A stretch of 64,000 bases of DNA from Microbacterium sp. cf046 (GCF_900114345.1 NZ_FOZJ01000001.1:248001-312000), one strand, 5' to 3'; positions 16,700-26,837 are shown, counted from the first letter of the stretch. Notes: generated from the sequence alone by a model not told the origin. Program-made: numbers and translations.

Positions 16700-17621
16700 T
16701 GTGACCGTCATCGTGTGCACGCGCGATCGCCCTGAGATGCTGCAGGGCGCGCTCGAGGCGATCCATTCATCCACGCCGCCCGAGACCAGCATCCTGGTGG
16801 TGGACAGCGCCAGCAGCACGTCCGAGACCCGCGACGTCGCCGCAGCGGCCGGCGTCGGGTACGTGCGCTCCGGCAAAGGCCTTTCGGTCGCGCGGAACGT
16901 GGGCATCACCACCGCCGACCGCCCGATCGTGATCTTCACCGATGACGACTGCCGGCCGACCGAGGGCTGGGTCGAGAAGCTCATCGCCCACTTCGACGAG
17001 GATGCCGTCTCGGCCGCGACCGGGCGCATGCTCGACCACGCCGTCTCGGCGGATGCCCCCTACCACCGCCAGACGAGGTACACGAGGCCGCTGTCCGGCA
17101 TCGACGCCGGGCACGGGGCCGTCATGGCGTTCCGGCGCGAAGTGCTCCTGCGGCTGGGCGGCTTCGACGACCTGATGGGGGCGGGGCAGCGGATGGCCGG
17201 CGCCGAGGATCTCGACATCTTCATCCGGATCCTGCGCGGCGGAACGGGCATCGTGCACGACGGAACGTGCGTGGTGCTCCACGCGAACACCCGCGTCGGC
17301 GACGCGTACGTGGCGTTGCACCGCGGCTACGGGCGCGGACTGGGAGCCCTGGTCTCGAAGTGGCTCCGCACCGACCCCGCGTTCGGCGTGAGTGTCGGAT
17401 GGCGACTGAGCGGGCGCACGATCGTGCGGATCGCACGGGCGCGGCTGGCCGGCAAGCGGGGCGACCACGACCTGGCGATGCTGATGGGCATGATCGACGG
17501 CATCCGCGCCACCTGGCGCACGCCGCTGATCGGCGAGCGTTTCGTGCCTCCATGGCAGAGCGGCGGCATCCCCGCACTTGTGACGATCGCCGCATCCGCG
17601 GCGCGAGAGGAGCCCGCATGA
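16683..17621 (+). CDS. Glycosyltransferase family 2 protein
   Basis: The protein has 312 residues. The GT-A fold starts VTVIVCTRDRPEMLQGALEA, continues with LVVDSASS, and has the metal-binding motif IFTDDDCRPT. The region MAGAEDLDIFIRILRGG contains the conserved E-D of inverting GT2 enzymes, probably holding the catalytic base. The ATG at 16683 has AGGGGGG at 16671-16677 and overlaps the upstream gene. GTG 16677 in the same frame is an alternative start two codons earlier. It is coupled to the next gene by an ATGA overlap. The sugar donor is unknown. Confidence 0.9.
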   Translation: MPSPSDVTVIVCTRDRPEMLQGALEAIHSSTPPETSILVVDSASSTSETRDVAAAAGVGYVRSGKGLSVARNVGITTADRPIVIFTDDDCRPTEGWVEKLIAHFDEDAVSAATGRMLDHAVSADAPYHRQTRYTRPLSGIDAGHGAVMAFRREVLLRLGGFDDLMGAGQRMAGAEDLDIFIRILRGGTGIVHDGTCVVLHANTRVGDAYVALHRGYGRGLGALVSKWLRTDPAFGVSVGWRLSGRTIVRIARARLAGKRGDHDLAMLMGMIDGIRATWRTPLIGERFVPPWQSGGIPALVTIAASAAREEPA

Positions 17622-18922
17622 CGGATACGCAGACCCCACCGGTCAGCGTCGACCTCATGCGCACCCTTGACGAGAAGCACATGGCCACGAGCCTCGCCTT
17701 CGAGGCGATGCACACGGCCGGTGTCTTCGTCGTCGACGGCGCGCCACTGACGCAGGCCGACGGAAGCATCGATCGAGACCGCGTGATCGCGGCCGTGACC
17801 CAGTCGATGGGGCGCATCCCGGAGCTCGGCAAGCGTCTGATGCCCTCGCCGCTCGGCCTGACGGCGCCCGCCTGGGTGCCCGACGAGGACTACGACATCG
17901 CGCAGCACGTGCACTTCGCCGACGGCATCGACGACCTCACCCCGGAGTCGATCAAGCGGCTCGCGGGCGTGAACCGGCCTCCGCTCGCGCGGAACAAGCC
18001 GCTGTGGGACATGACCGTCACCCGGCTCAACGACGGCGACATCGCGTGCGGGTTCCGGCTCCACCACGTCGTGGGCGACGCGAAGTGGGCCTTCGACAGT
18101 CTCACGCTCGTGACCGATCCCGACCCCGTGCCCGAGCCTACGCCCGAGAGCACTCCGGTGCGGGCGCCACGCACATCCCTGACCATTCCGGTCCACGCGG
18201 CCGTCGCCTGGGTCAGGGAGCAGCCCTCTCTGCGCGCCGGATGGGCGGAGTACTGGCGCAAGCCGATCGTCAAGCGCGCCAAGCGGATGGGCGGGCGCAA
18301 CACCCGATTCCTCAAGGAGTGGGTGATCCGCCGCAAGAACCTGCGCGAGTCGTACCTGCCGCCCACGACGGTCACGTTCTTCTCCCTGGACGCGTCGACC
18401 AGCGCCCGCGCGGCGGCCAAGCTGCGCGGATCGCTCAACGACCTCCTGGTCGCCGCGGCGATGCGCGCCGTGGACGACGACGATCTCGGCATCGACGTGT
18501 TCGTGCCGGTCTCGCGCCGCACCAAGCATGATCGGCAGATCCGCAATCACGTCCTGCTGACCCGGGTGCACGGCGCCCCGGGCGTCGAGCTGACCGAGCT
18601 CGTCCCCGAGGTGCGACGCCAGGTCGTCGCGTTCTCACGCGGGACCGAGATCGAGACCATGCCGGAGGGCCGGGCGATCGGCTACGCGACGATCGTGCCG
18701 TGGGCGGACCACAAGCGATATCTCGCCGGTGCCGAAGTGCGCAATCTCATCGCCCTGCCGGCATCCGATCCGCGCGACGAGTTCTCGGTCTTCGCGTCGA
18801 CGTACGAGGGCGTGCTCAACGTCACCGTGGCCGGCCGTGCCGAACTCGACGTCCAGCGCTCGGCAGATCGCCTGCAGCAGCTGATCGAGGATCTTGCCGC
18901 GAATCGGAAGGCTGCCGAGTGA
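17618..18922 (+). CDS. WS/DGAT-like O-acyltransferase
   Basis: The protein has 434 residues and resembles the wax ester synthase/diacylglycerol acyltransferase family. It opens [20 protein letters not shown], a stretch like the family's N-terminal region. The active-site motif HHxxxDG appears as HHVVGDA (His149, His150, Asp154), with Ala155 replacing Gly. [12 protein letters not shown] and [18 protein letters not shown] match the family's conserved C-terminal blocks, although the usual PLW and ND motifs are only partly kept (PLWDM is present). In known members it transfers a fatty acyl group from acyl-CoA to an alcohol. Its position between GT genes suggests acylation of a sugar or lipid intermediate, which is an inference. 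Both ends overlap neighbours by 4 nt. Confidence 0.75.
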   Translation: MTDTQTPPVSVDLMRTLDEKHMATSLAFEAMHTAGVFVVDGAPLTQADGSIDRDRVIAAVTQSMGRIPELGKRLMPSPLGLTAPAWVPDEDYDIAQHVHFADGIDDLTPESIKRLAGVNRPPLARNKPLWDMTVTRLNDGDIACGFRLHHVVGDAKWAFDSLTLVTDPDPVPEPTPESTPVRAPRTSLTIPVHAAVAWVREQPSLRAGWAEYWRKPIVKRAKRMGGRNTRFLKEWVIRRKNLRESYLPPTTVTFFSLDASTSARAAAKLRGSLNDLLVAAAMRAVDDDDLGIDVFVPVSRRTKHDRQIRNHVLLTRVHGAPGVELTELVPEVRRQVVAFSRGTEIETMPEGRAIGYATIVPWADHKRYLAGAEVRNLIALPASDPRDEFSVFASTYEGVLNVTVAGRAELDVQRSADRLQQLIEDLAANRKAAE

Positions 18923-19473
18923 ACCGCTATGCCACCGCACTGCTGTCGGTGATCGACCCGCGCGTGTACCTCCACGGGCTCCGCGTGCTGCACTTCTACG
19001 GGTACGCGCACGTGTCGCAGGTGCGGAAGCTGGACCGGGGCCCCGACGTCACCTTCGCGCCGAACGTGTCCTTCCGGAACGCGGAGCGCATCACGATCGG
19101 CGGCGGCACGCACATCGGCGAGTACTCCACGATCTGGGCGGGCAACTCGGTCGGCCGGATCACGTTCGGCGAGAAGTGCCTGCTCGCTCCGCGGGTGACC
19201 GTCACCGCATCGAACTACGGCATCGAGCAGGGCACCCCGGTGATGGACCAGCCGAAGATCGAGAGCGACATCGTGATCGGCTCGGGCAGCTGGCTCGGCG
19301 CGGATGTCGTCGTGCTCGCCGGGGTCACGATCGGGGCCGGAGCGATCGTCGCGGCGGGAGCCGTGGTGACCCGCGACGTGCCCGCGAACGCGATCGTGGG
19401 CGGAGTGCCCGCGAAGGTGATCGGCACCCGTCCCCTCCCCGAGCAGTCGCTCGCCACGGCAGGGGCTGCATGA
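18919..19473 (+). CDS. Hexapeptide-repeat acyltransferase
   Basis: This 184-residue left-handed beta-helix protein starts at GTG 18919, overlapping the upstream stop (GTGA). Repeats include [52 protein letters not shown] and [17 protein letters not shown]. The cap is [14 protein letters not shown]. The residue at the usual catalytic-His loop is replaced by [15 protein letters not shown], with no His visible there. It may therefore bind but use a different mechanism, or be a weak enzyme. It is the third such protein of the locus. It probably O-acetylates a repeat-unit sugar. Confidence 0.82.
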   Translation: MNRYATALLSVIDPRVYLHGLRVLHFYGYAHVSQVRKLDRGPDVTFAPNVSFRNAERITIGGGTHIGEYSTIWAGNSVGRITFGEKCLLAPRVTVTASNYGIEQGTPVMDQPKIESDIVIGSGSWLGADVVVLAGVTIGAGAIVAAGAVVTRDVPANAIVGGVPAKVIGTRPLPEQSLATAGAA

Positions 19474-21518
19474 CCGCCACCGTCGATGTCATCATCGTCA
19501 ACTACAACACCCGCGATCGCACGCTCGAGTGCATCGGATCGGTCCTGGACCAGCGCCTCCCCGCTCACCGGGTGATCCTCGTCGACAACGGCTCGACCGA
19601 CGGCAGCGTGGAGGCGATCTCCAGCGCGTATCCCGAGGTGCTCGTGGTCGATGTGGGCGAGAACGTCGGGTTCGCGCGCGGGGTCAACCGCGGGGTCCGT
19701 GCCGGTCATGGCGAGTTCGTCCTGCTCCTGAACCCCGACGCGACGGCGTTCCCGGGGTCGCTCGAGGCGCTCCTGCGGTTCGCGCTCGCCCATCCGGAGC
19801 ACGGCGTCTACGGTGGCCGCACGGTCCGCGAAGATGGTTCGCTCGACCCCTCATCGTGCTGGGGAGCGCCGAGCCTGTGGTCGCTGCTCTGCTTCGCGAC
19901 CGGCCTGACGACCGTCTTCCGCGGCTCCCGCCTGTTCGATCCGGAATCCCTCGGCGACTGGCGGCGCGACAGCGTCCGCGAAGTGCCGATCGTGACCGGA
20001 TGCCTGCTGCTGGCCCGCCGCGCGGACTGGGAGCTGCTCGGCGGGATGGATGAGCGGTTCTTCCTCTATGGCGAGGACGCGGAGTTCTCCGCGCGCGCCT
20101 GGAAGCGCGGATTCCGCCCGGTGGTCGTGCCGGATGCGGTGATCCAGCACGACGTGGGCGGATCGACCGGATCCAGCGGCCGCAAGATGGCGATGGTCAT
20201 GGCGGGCAAGGTGACCTACCTGTGGGCGGTGTGGCCGCGACTGCTCGCCGTGATCGGCATCCTGCTGCTGCAGGCGGGATCCGGTGTGCGCGGCGTGCTC
20301 GAGATCGCGACCGGCTCACGACGCCGCACCTGGCGCGACGTGTGGGGTCTGCGCGGAGCGTGGCGACGCGGCTACCCGCGCGCCGAGCGCACCCTGTTCG
20401 GACGGACCCCGCCGCCGGGCTCCGTCCGCCCCAAGGCTCCTCGTCCCCTTGTGGTCCAGGCTGAGCCCGCGTTCCGCACCCAGCGCGCCAACCCCTACAA
20501 CCGCGACCTCTACCGCGCGATGCAACGCCGCGGCGCGCGGGTGGGCGACCTGAACTACTGGCACATGCTCTTCCGCCGGACCGACGTCGTGCATCTGCAT
20601 TGGCCCGACCTGTCCTTCCTCACCGGGCCGCGCCGTCTCATCCACATCACGCGCCTGACCCTCTTCTACGGCACACTGGCACTCTCACGCCCGCGCGGCA
20701 CGGTCATGGTGTGGACCGTGCACAACGTGTCATCGCACGAGGAGCGCTCCTCCCGCCGTATCCGGTCGGCGGCGCATCGGCTGCTGATGCGCAACATCGA
20801 CGGCATCCTGGCCCTCACCGAGGGCGGGCTCACGGCCGCTCGCGCCGCGTACCCGGAGCTCGCCGCGACGCCCGGCGCCGTCACCAGGCACGGTCACTAT
20901 CGCGACGCCTACGACTTCTCGATCTCCCGCGCGGAAGCGCGCGATCGCCTCGGCCTGCCGGCTGACGCGAAGGTCGTCGCGTCGGTCGGGCAGATCCGGG
21001 ATTACAAGAACGTGCCGCATCTGGTGCGCACCTTCCGGGAGACCGACGCGGATGCCGTGCTCATGGTGTCGGGCAGCGCGCCCAAGCCGCTGGCATCCCA
21101 GATCCGCGCCACGGCCGGCGAGGACCCGCGCGTGCGGCTCGATCTGCGGTTCCTCCCCGATGACGAGCTGCCGACGCTGCTCGCGGCCGCCGACCTCGTC
21201 GTGCTGCCCTACCGTCGCATCCAGAACTCCGGCTCGGCGATCCTCGCCCTCTCGGCCAACAGGCCCGTGCTGGTCCCGGATCTCGGGGCGATGCGGGAGC
21301 TGCAGGCCGACATCGGCGGTGAATGGGTCCGTCTGTACGACGGCGAGCTCGGGGCCGACGACCTGCTCGCGTCCCTGGACTGGGCATGCGCTCCGATCCG
21401 CGAGGAATCGGTGGATGTGTCCTCGTACGACTGGGATGCGATCGCGCTCAGCACGATGGACGCGTTCGAGGAGTTTCGCCAAAAGTCACGAGCGCGAAAT
21501 ACAGGCTCCGTACTGTGA
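19470..21518 (+). CDS. Two-domain glycosyltransferase, GT2 fused to GT4
   Basis: This 682-residue protein combines two GT domains. Residues 1 to about 300 form a GT2 domain like rhamnosyltransferase WbbL. It has [33 protein letters not shown] as the DxD equivalent and [20 protein letters not shown] with the conserved E-D-x-E. A hydrophobic stretch ([13 protein letters not shown]) and a basic linker follow. Residues about 330-682 form a GT-B domain with [24 protein letters not shown] and [17 protein letters not shown] (donor-binding). It could add two consecutive sugars. The gene overlaps the upstream stop by 4 nt. No frameshift or stop interrupts the fusion. Confidence 0.87.
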   Translation: MTATVDVIIVNYNTRDRTLECIGSVLDQRLPAHRVILVDNGSTDGSVEAISSAYPEVLVVDVGENVGFARGVNRGVRAGHGEFVLLLNPDATAFPGSLEALLRFALAHPEHGVYGGRTVREDGSLDPSSCWGAPSLWSLLCFATGLTTVFRGSRLFDPESLGDWRRDSVREVPIVTGCLLLARRADWELLGGMDERFFLYGEDAEFSARAWKRGFRPVVVPDAVIQHDVGGSTGSSGRKMAMVMAGKVTYLWAVWPRLLAVIGILLLQAGSGVRGVLEIATGSRRRTWRDVWGLRGAWRRGYPRAERTLFGRTPPPGSVRPKAPRPLVVQAEPAFRTQRANPYNRDLYRAMQRRGARVGDLNYWHMLFRRTDVVHLHWPDLSFLTGPRRLIHITRLTLFYGTLALSRPRGTVMVWTVHNVSSHEERSSRRIRSAAHRLLMRNIDGILALTEGGLTAARAAYPELAATPGAVTRHGHYRDAYDFSISRAEARDRLGLPADAKVVASVGQIRDYKNVPHLVRTFRETDADAVLMVSGSAPKPLASQIRATAGEDPRVRLDLRFLPDDELPTLLAAADLVVLPYRRIQNSGSAILALSANRPVLVPDLGAMRELQADIGGEWVRLYDGELGADDLLASLDWACAPIREESVDVSSYDWDAIALSTMDAFEEFRQKSRARNTGSVL

Positions 21519-21564
21519 ACCGAAGGCAACTGAAGAAAGAGAAAGAGTGGGGGCTCTTGTGGGC

Positions 21565-23286
21565 ATGGGGAATCGATCGTCGCTGCGCGGTCGCGCGCTG
21601 GGGATCTTCGCGGCGCTCGCGCTCGCGGTCGGAGTGATCGGGGCGGCGACGCCGGCGACGGCAGCACCGCTGCCGGCGGGGAAGTACGTCATCGCACTCG
21701 CGGACGGAGTCGACGCCAAGGCGCTCGCATCCCGCGCGGGGGTGAAGATCGAGCGGCTCTACGACAGTGCGCTCAACGGCTTCACGGTCTCGCTGACCTC
21801 GGCGCAGGCGACGCGGCTCGCGGCCGACTCCCGGGTGACCGCCGTCAGTCCCGACGTCGCGTTCGAAGGCGCTGCGCAGACGGTGCCGCCGAACATCGGC
21901 GCCGTCGAAGCTGACGAAGCGCCCGTGAAGGCGGGCGACGGCGTCATGGCCGCCTGGACCGGTCCGGGCGTCGCCGTGATCGACTCCGGCGTCAACGTGC
22001 ACCAGGACTACAACCGCGGCCTCGCCGTGAACTGCCTCGGCACCGGCGACGCGAACGACGGGAACGGCCACGGGACCGGCGTCTCCGGGTTCATGGCCGC
22101 CTTCGACAACGGGATCGGAACGGTCGGCGTCGCGCCGGGCGCACCGATCTACTCGGTGCGCGCGATGGATGCGGACAACCGGGGCACGCTGTCGACCCTG
22201 CTCTGCGCGATCGACTGGGTCGCCGACAACGCCGACACGTACGACATCGAAGTCGCGAACATGAGCCTGAACGCGCCCGGCGCCGACGACGGCAACTGCG
22301 GCTATTCGAACGGCGACGCCCTGCACCAGGCCATCTGCGGCCTGGTCGCTCAGGGGGTCCTGGTGGTCGCGGCGGCGGGCAACTCCACCGCGAACATGGC
22401 CGGCTACGTGCCGGGGGCGTACGACGAGGTGCTCACGGCCACGAACGTCGCCGACTACGACGGCAAGCCGGGCGGAGTCGGCAGCGCGCCGTGCGCGGTG
22501 AGCACGAAGGACGACACCCCGGCCGTCAACTCGAACTGGGCGGTCTCGGCAGCGGATGCGGCGCACACGCTCGCATCGCCCGGCATGTGTCCTTACACGA
22601 CGCTCAAGGGCAATCGCTTCGGGTACATCCAGTCGGGCACGAGCATGTCGACCGCGGCACTGACCGGCGTGGCACTGAACTGCCTGCTGCCCGGACGCGA
22701 CTGCGTCGGCAAGTCGCCCGCGCAGATCGCCGCGATCCTGCGCAATCAGGCGGTCGCCGCGGATGCCCGCGGACACTCGTACGCCGGGGACCCGAACACG
22801 AGCCCGATCTCGGGCAAGTACTACGGCTACCTCGCATCGACCGTGCCGGCCGGCGGGGTCGTCGAGCCGACGCCGACGCCGACGCCGACCCCGACGCCGA
22901 CTCCCACGCCGACGCCGACCCCGACGCCGACTCCCACCCCGACCCCGACGCCGACCCCGACCCCGACGCCGACACCGACGCCCACGCCGACCCCTGACCG
23001 GACCGCGCCGACCGTGACCATCACGTCACCCGCCTCGGGCTCCGTCGTCACGGGTACCAGCGCGATCGTCGCGACGGCCACCGACGATGTTGCGGTGACC
23101 GCCGTCACGTTCTGGTCGGGTACGACCAAGCTCGGCGCCGGAACGAAGCAGTCCGACGGGAGCTGGCGGGCGACGTTCTCGTCGCGGTCATACCCGAACG
23201 GCACCTACCCGGTCGTCGCCAAGGCGAGCGATGCCGCCGGAAACGTCGGCACGAGCTCGGTGACGACCATCACCATCCGCAACTGA
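21565..23286 (+). CDS. Secreted subtilisin-like serine protease (S8) with Pro-Thr linker and Ig-like domain
   Basis: The protein has 573 residues. A Sec signal peptide (to about residue 33, ending TPATAA) is followed by an I9-type propeptide (about 38-105). The S8 catalytic domain has Asp140 (AVIDSGVN), His169 ([11 protein letters not shown]) and Ser360 (GTSMSTA), plus VVAAAGNS with the oxyanion Asn. A linker of 21 Pro-Thr pairs lies at DNA 22867-22992. A C-terminal bacterial Ig-like domain begins [20 protein letters not shown]. It would act outside the cell or on the wall surface. ATG 21565 is preferred; in-frame GTG codons at 21547 and 21559 are alternatives. Presence within an EPS operon is unusual. 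Confidence 0.92.
   Translation: MGNRSSLRGRALGIFAALALAVGVIGAATPATAAPLPAGKYVIALADGVDAKALASRAGVKIERLYDSALNGFTVSLTSAQATRLAADSRVTAVSPDVAFEGAAQTVPPNIGAVEADEAPVKAGDGVMAAWTGPGVAVIDSGVNVHQDYNRGLAVNCLGTGDANDGNGHGTGVSGFMAAFDNGIGTVGVAPGAPIYSVRAMDADNRGTLSTLLCAIDWVADNADTYDIEVANMSLNAPGADDGNCGYSNGDALHQAICGLVAQGVLVVAAAGNSTANMAGYVPGAYDEVLTATNVADYDGKPGGVGSAPCAVSTKDDTPAVNSNWAVSAADAAHTLASPGMCPYTTLKGNRFGYIQSGTSMSTAALTGVALNCLLPGRDCVGKSPAQIAAILRNQAVAADARGHSYAGDPNTSPISGKYYGYLASTVPAGGVVEPTPTPTPTPTPTPTPTPTPTPTPTPTPTPTPTPTPTPTPTPTPDRTAPTVTITSPASGSVVTGTSAIVATATDDVAVTAVTFWSGTTKLGAGTKQSDGSWRATFSSRSYPNGTYPVVAKASDAAGNVGTSSVTTITIRN
22867..22992 (+). repeat. Tandem Pro-Thr codon repeat (21 units)
   Basis: A run of CCG/CCC-ACG/ACC hexamers encodes 21 Pro-Thr pairs, the extended linker of the subtilase. 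The synonymous third positions vary, so this is an old expansion. The unit length makes copy number prone to slippage. Confidence 0.9.
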
Positions 23287-23317
23287 CCAGGGCGCTGGAC
23301 CCTAGGAGAGGAGACGC

Positions 23318-23374
23318 GTGATCCGCTGCTTCGTCGAAAATGCGACCGCATGCACACGGGAGGAGAAGCGATGA
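23318..23374 (+). CDS. Putative 18-residue leader peptide coupled to ugd
   Basis: GTG 23318 has a strong purine-rich ribosome-binding site (AGGAGAGGAG at 23304-23313, 4-nt spacing). It opens a reading frame encoding (f)M-IRCFVENATACTREEKR and stopping at 23372-23374. The stop overlaps the UDP-glucose dehydrogenase ATG as ATGA, the same arrangement this locus uses for coupled genes. The peptide has no recognisable domain. It may only feed ribosomes to the next start, or it may be a real regulatory leader. Too short for coding statistics, so treated as tentative. Confidence 0.4.
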   Translation: MIRCFVENATACTREEKR

Positions 23375-24672
23375 AGCTGTCAGTGATCGGATGCGGCTAT
23401 CTCGGTGCCGTCCACGCCTCGGCGATGGCCGAGCTCGGCCACGAGGTCGTCGGAGTCGACGTCGACGCGGGCAAGATCGCGAGTCTCGCGGCGGGCAGGG
23501 CCCCGTTCTTCGAGCCCGGGCTTCCGGAGATCCTCGCGTCGGCCCTCGAGACGGGTCGGCTGCGCTTCACGACGGATATGGCGGAAGTCCAGGGAGCGTC
23601 GGTGCACTTCGTCGCGGTCGGCACGCCGCAGTCGAAGGACTCGTATGCGGCGGATCTGACCTACGTCGACGGGGCGATCGAGTCGCTGCTGCCCTATCTC
23701 TCCGAAGGCGATCTCGTGGTGGGCAAGAGCACGGTGCCGGTCGGCACCGCGGCGCGGCTCGCCGAGATCGTCGACGCGGGCGGATCGGGCGCCATGCTGG
23801 CATGGAACCCCGAGTTCCTGCGGGAAGGCTACGCCGTCAAGGACACGATCGAGCCCGATCGTCTCGTCTACGGAGTCGCCGACGACCGGGCCGTGCCGAT
23901 TCTGGACGAGGTGTACGCGAGCGCGATCGGCGGCGGATCGCCGCGCCTGGTGACCGACTACGCCACCGCGGAGCTGGTCAAGGTCGCGGCCAATGCGTTC
24001 CTCGCCACGAAGATCTCGTTCATCAACGCGATGGCCGAGATCGCCGAGGTCACCGGGGCGGACGTCACGCAGCTGGCCGATGCGATCGGCCACGACGCGC
24101 GGATCGGCAGGCGATTCCTCAATGCCGGAGTCGGGTTCGGCGGCGGATGCCTCCCGAAGGACATCAGAGCGTTCACGGCACGTGCGGAAGAGCTCGGACG
24201 CGGCGAGTCGGTCGCGTTCCTGAAGGAGGTGGATGCCATCAACATGCGCAGACGCGATCGGGTCGCCGATCTCGCGGTCGAGGTGCTCGGCGGATCGGTG
24301 TTCGGGCGCAAGGTCGCCGTGCTCGGGGTGTCGTTCAAACCGCACTCCGACGACGTGCGCGACTCCCCGGCGCTGGATGTCGCCGTTCGTCTCAAGGGGC
24401 TCGGCGCGGACGTCGTGGTCACCGACCCGGAGGGGCTCGACAACGCTCGTGCGCGGCATCCGCAGCTGCTCTACACCGAGGTGACCGACGAGGCGCTGCG
24501 TCACGCGGACCTCACCGTCCTGGTCACCGAGTGGCCGGAGTACACCGCCCTCGATCCGGAGCACGTCGCCTCGATCGTCCGGCAGCCGCTGGTGATCGAC
24601 GCGCGCAACGCGCTGGACTCCGCGGCGTGGAAGGCCGCGGGCTTCGCCTACACAGGACTCGGGCGCTCGTAG
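23371..24672 (+). CDS. ugd: UDP-glucose 6-dehydrogenase
   Basis: This 433-residue NAD-dependent enzyme oxidises UDP-glucose to UDP-glucuronate, a donor for acidic polysaccharide. The N-terminal Rossmann motif is SVIGCGYLGAVHA, followed by VVGVDVD. The catalytic Cys260 is in GFGGGCLPKD. The UDP-binding third domain has VLGVSFKPHSDDVRDSPAL. The length is normal for the bacterial family. ATG 23371 has GGGAGGAG at 23358-23365; ATG 23350 in frame is less well placed. It is the last gene of the locus and supports glucuronate in the repeat unit. UDP-ManNAc dehydrogenases share the fold, but the substrate region fits UGD. Confidence 0.93.
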   Translation: MKLSVIGCGYLGAVHASAMAELGHEVVGVDVDAGKIASLAAGRAPFFEPGLPEILASALETGRLRFTTDMAEVQGASVHFVAVGTPQSKDSYAADLTYVDGAIESLLPYLSEGDLVVGKSTVPVGTAARLAEIVDAGGSGAMLAWNPEFLREGYAVKDTIEPDRLVYGVADDRAVPILDEVYASAIGGGSPRLVTDYATAELVKVAANAFLATKISFINAMAEIAEVTGADVTQLADAIGHDARIGRRFLNAGVGFGGGCLPKDIRAFTARAEELGRGESVAFLKEVDAINMRRRDRVADLAVEVLGGSVFGRKVAVLGVSFKPHSDDVRDSPALDVAVRLKGLGADVVVTDPEGLDNARARHPQLLYTEVTDEALRHADLTVLVTEWPEYTALDPEHVASIVRQPLVIDARNALDSAAWKAAGFAYTGLGRS

Positions 24673-24711
24673 CGGCTCGCGGACGTCATCGCCGTCGGGG
24701 ATGCCCGGGGC

Positions 24712-26784
24712 TCAGTCCCGCTCGCCTCGCACCAGTTCCACGCCCGCGCCGGCGAACTGCCGGAGCGTCGCATCGGGGAGGAATGCACGAGTGAGCCCGG
24801 CGCCGATGCGGGTGAGATCGCTCTCGTCGCGGAAGAGCAGGTACATCGTCTCGTACCGCGGGTGGAACTTCTCCTTGAAGCGGTGCAGCGATCCGAATCC
24901 GTAGACCGGCTCGAGCATGTTCGCGAGCCAGTCCGACAGGCTGGCGATCGCCCCCGCATCCGGTGGATAGTCGTGGGCCAGCGGTGCGCCGGACAGCGAC
25001 ATGACCTCGGCGCCCTCGTCGGAGAAGTGCTTCGCCGACGAGCCGATCAGGAACTCCATCACCGGTCCGAAGCCGCCGTCCCGGCGGCGCATGAGGTCGA
25101 GGGTCCACCCGCGTGCCTTGCCGTCGGCGCCGTAGACGGGCAGCCATGACAGGAAGCCGTCGACATCGCCCTCGGCCGAGATCGCGAGCGCGACCCTGAC
25201 CTCGGGATCCATGGCCTCGTCGAGCGTTCCGAGCGTGAAGCCCATCTCGGGCAGGCCCTTGTCGCCCACCCACATCTCGGAGATCGCGCGCAGCTGCTGC
25301 TGGATGCCCCAGGTCTCATCGGACAGGCGGCTCATCCGGAACGTCATCTCCTCGCGACCCGCGCGGTTCAGCGACGTCCGCACCGCCGCCCATGCCTTGC
25401 CGGTGAACTCGAGACCCGGCAGGTCGACGATGGTGTCGTCGGCCACGACCAGGCTCCGCCAGGTGGCCGGCACCGCTGCCTTGGTCGCATCGCTCGCGCT
25501 GAAGAAGCACGGGATGAGTCCGGCGCGCTCGGCCATCGCGATGAACTCGGCGACCGACTCCGCTCGCGACTCCTCGGGGCCGAGCGGGTCGGCCAGCACG
25601 ATCGCGACGCCCGCCCGCTTCTGGTACGCGACGATCCCGTTCGAGGTGCGCGCGTAGCTGTTGCCGCCCCACGTGGTCATCCACGAGAGCGTCCCCCCGC
25701 CGTGCGCGTGGAGCTGGGCCTTGACGTCGTCGACGGAGGGTTCGCCGCCTGCCCCGATCGTCGCCTTGCGGTGCGCGCGGAACGCGCCGCGCACCCAGAT
25801 CAGGTACACGAGGAGCACGCTCCACAGCGCCGACTGGGCGATCGCCACGCTCAGGTCACCGACCGAGCTCTCGATCTCGGCGCCGGGCACGATGAAGAGC
25901 AGCACCACGAACAGCAGACCCGTGAGCACGTTGAAGACGCCGAGGATGATGCTCAGCACCCACGCCCACCGTCTGCCGCGCCGCAGGCCGTTCGCGAGGA
26001 TCAGGATCACGACCGCGTCGATCGCGATGTCGATGAACGATCCGTCCGCCGCGTCGGTGTGGCCGAACGGGCCATCGGTCGGCACGAAGAACGTGAGCAC
26101 TTCTACGGCGAGCAGGGTCAGGATGCTGATGAAGGCGATGAGCCTCTGCTCGCGAAGCGTGGTGCGCGCGATGCGCAGCGGCCGGTCCACGAACAGGACG
26201 AGCCCCACCGCCAGCGCATGCTCGAGGTCGGCGAGCGAACCCCAGAAGAACAGCGTGACGAACGTGAAGCCGAGCAGCACCACCAGGGCGCGCACGCGCC
26301 AGGGAGCCGCGAGGAGGCCGGCGGCCGCGGCGATGCACGCCATCGTGCCGCCCGACGGGCCGACGTCGAGGGCGAGCGCCTCGGCCTGCGCCCACGGCCA
26401 GGGCAGGTATGCGAACAGCCAGAGCAGCAGGGCGCTGCCGAAGATCGCGAACAGCTGGCCCACGCCGAAGTAGGCCAGGGCGACCCGCGACCCGCGGCGG
26501 AACTCCAGGTAGGCCATCCCGATGAAGCTCGCGATTGTGAAGATGTAGACGAGCGGATGGTTGACGAAGAAGGTTCCGGTGATCGGCGTCCACCACCGCC
26601 CCTCGATGAACGCGGGCAGTCCGTAGGCCACGGTCTCGAACAGCGGCGAGTCTTCGAACGGGCTCCACAGTCCGGCGAACACGACCCCGACGGCGAGCAC
26701 GACGACAACGAGCGTGAGCGTCGCGGGGATCCTCCCGATGATGCGCAGGACGGGATGCCGCGGCTTGACCTGAACGTCGCTCAT
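24712..26784 (-). CDS. MprF-like phosphatidylglycerol aminoacyltransferase with rhomboid-like membrane domain
   Basis: The protein has 690 residues. The N-terminal part (about 15-340) has around ten membrane segments. It includes a rhomboid-like run with FFVNHPLVYIFTIASFIG and DVGPSGGTMACIAAAAG, but no complete Ser-His protease pair is obvious. Residues about 355-680 form the DUF2156 domain of MprF/LysX-type enzymes, with WGGNSYARTSNGIVAYQKRA, EFTGKAWAAVRTSLNRAGRE and LMRRRDGGFGPVMEFLIGSS. The C-terminal domain uses aminoacyl-tRNA to modify phosphatidylglycerol, which lowers surface charge and raises resistance to cationic peptides. The amino acid used is unknown. The start codon lies 6 nt after a TATCGT box, so the mRNA is probably leaderless. 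Confidence 0.8.
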   Translation of the reverse strand: MSDVQVKPRHPVLRIIGRIPATLTLVVVVLAVGVVFAGLWSPFEDSPLFETVAYGLPAFIEGRWWTPITGTFFVNHPLVYIFTIASFIGMAYLEFRRGSRVALAYFGVGQLFAIFGSALLLWLFAYLPWPWAQAEALALDVGPSGGTMACIAAAAGLLAAPWRVRALVVLLGFTFVTLFFWGSLADLEHALAVGLVLFVDRPLRIARTTLREQRLIAFISILTLLAVEVLTFFVPTDGPFGHTDAADGSFIDIAIDAVVILILANGLRRGRRWAWVLSIILGVFNVLTGLLFVVLLFIVPGAEIESSVGDLSVAIAQSALWSVLLVYLIWVRGAFRAHRKATIGAGGEPSVDDVKAQLHAHGGGTLSWMTTWGGNSYARTSNGIVAYQKRAGVAIVLADPLGPEESRAESVAEFIAMAERAGLIPCFFSASDATKAAVPATWRSLVVADDTIVDLPGLEFTGKAWAAVRTSLNRAGREEMTFRMSRLSDETWGIQQQLRAISEMWVGDKGLPEMGFTLGTLDEAMDPEVRVALAISAEGDVDGFLSWLPVYGADGKARGWTLDLMRRRDGGFGPVMEFLIGSSAKHFSDEGAEVMSLSGAPLAHDYPPDAGAIASLSDWLANMLEPVYGFGSLHRFKEKFHPRYETMYLLFRDESDLTRIGAGLTRAFLPDATLRQFAGAGVELVRGERD

Positions 26785-26790
26785 GCGTTC

Positions 26791-26796
26791 ACGATA
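26791..26796 (-). promoter_or_regulatory. -10 box of the MprF-like gene (leaderless)
   Basis: On the minus strand TATCGT is followed by 6 nt and then the ATG at 26784, so the transcript would begin at or next to the start codon. Confidence 0.55.
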
Positions 26797-26837
26797 GCGG
26801 CGGCGCCCGGCGGGGGCGGAACGATGCGCGGTGCGCC

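Noticed and set aside
22867..22992. Regular repeat considered as a CRISPR-like array
   Set aside because: It is a 6-bp coding repeat (Pro-Thr) within the subtilase frame, without spacers.
24673..24711. Terminator sought between convergent ugd and the MprF-like gene
   Set aside because: No stable hairpin with paired arms could be found in the 39 bases.
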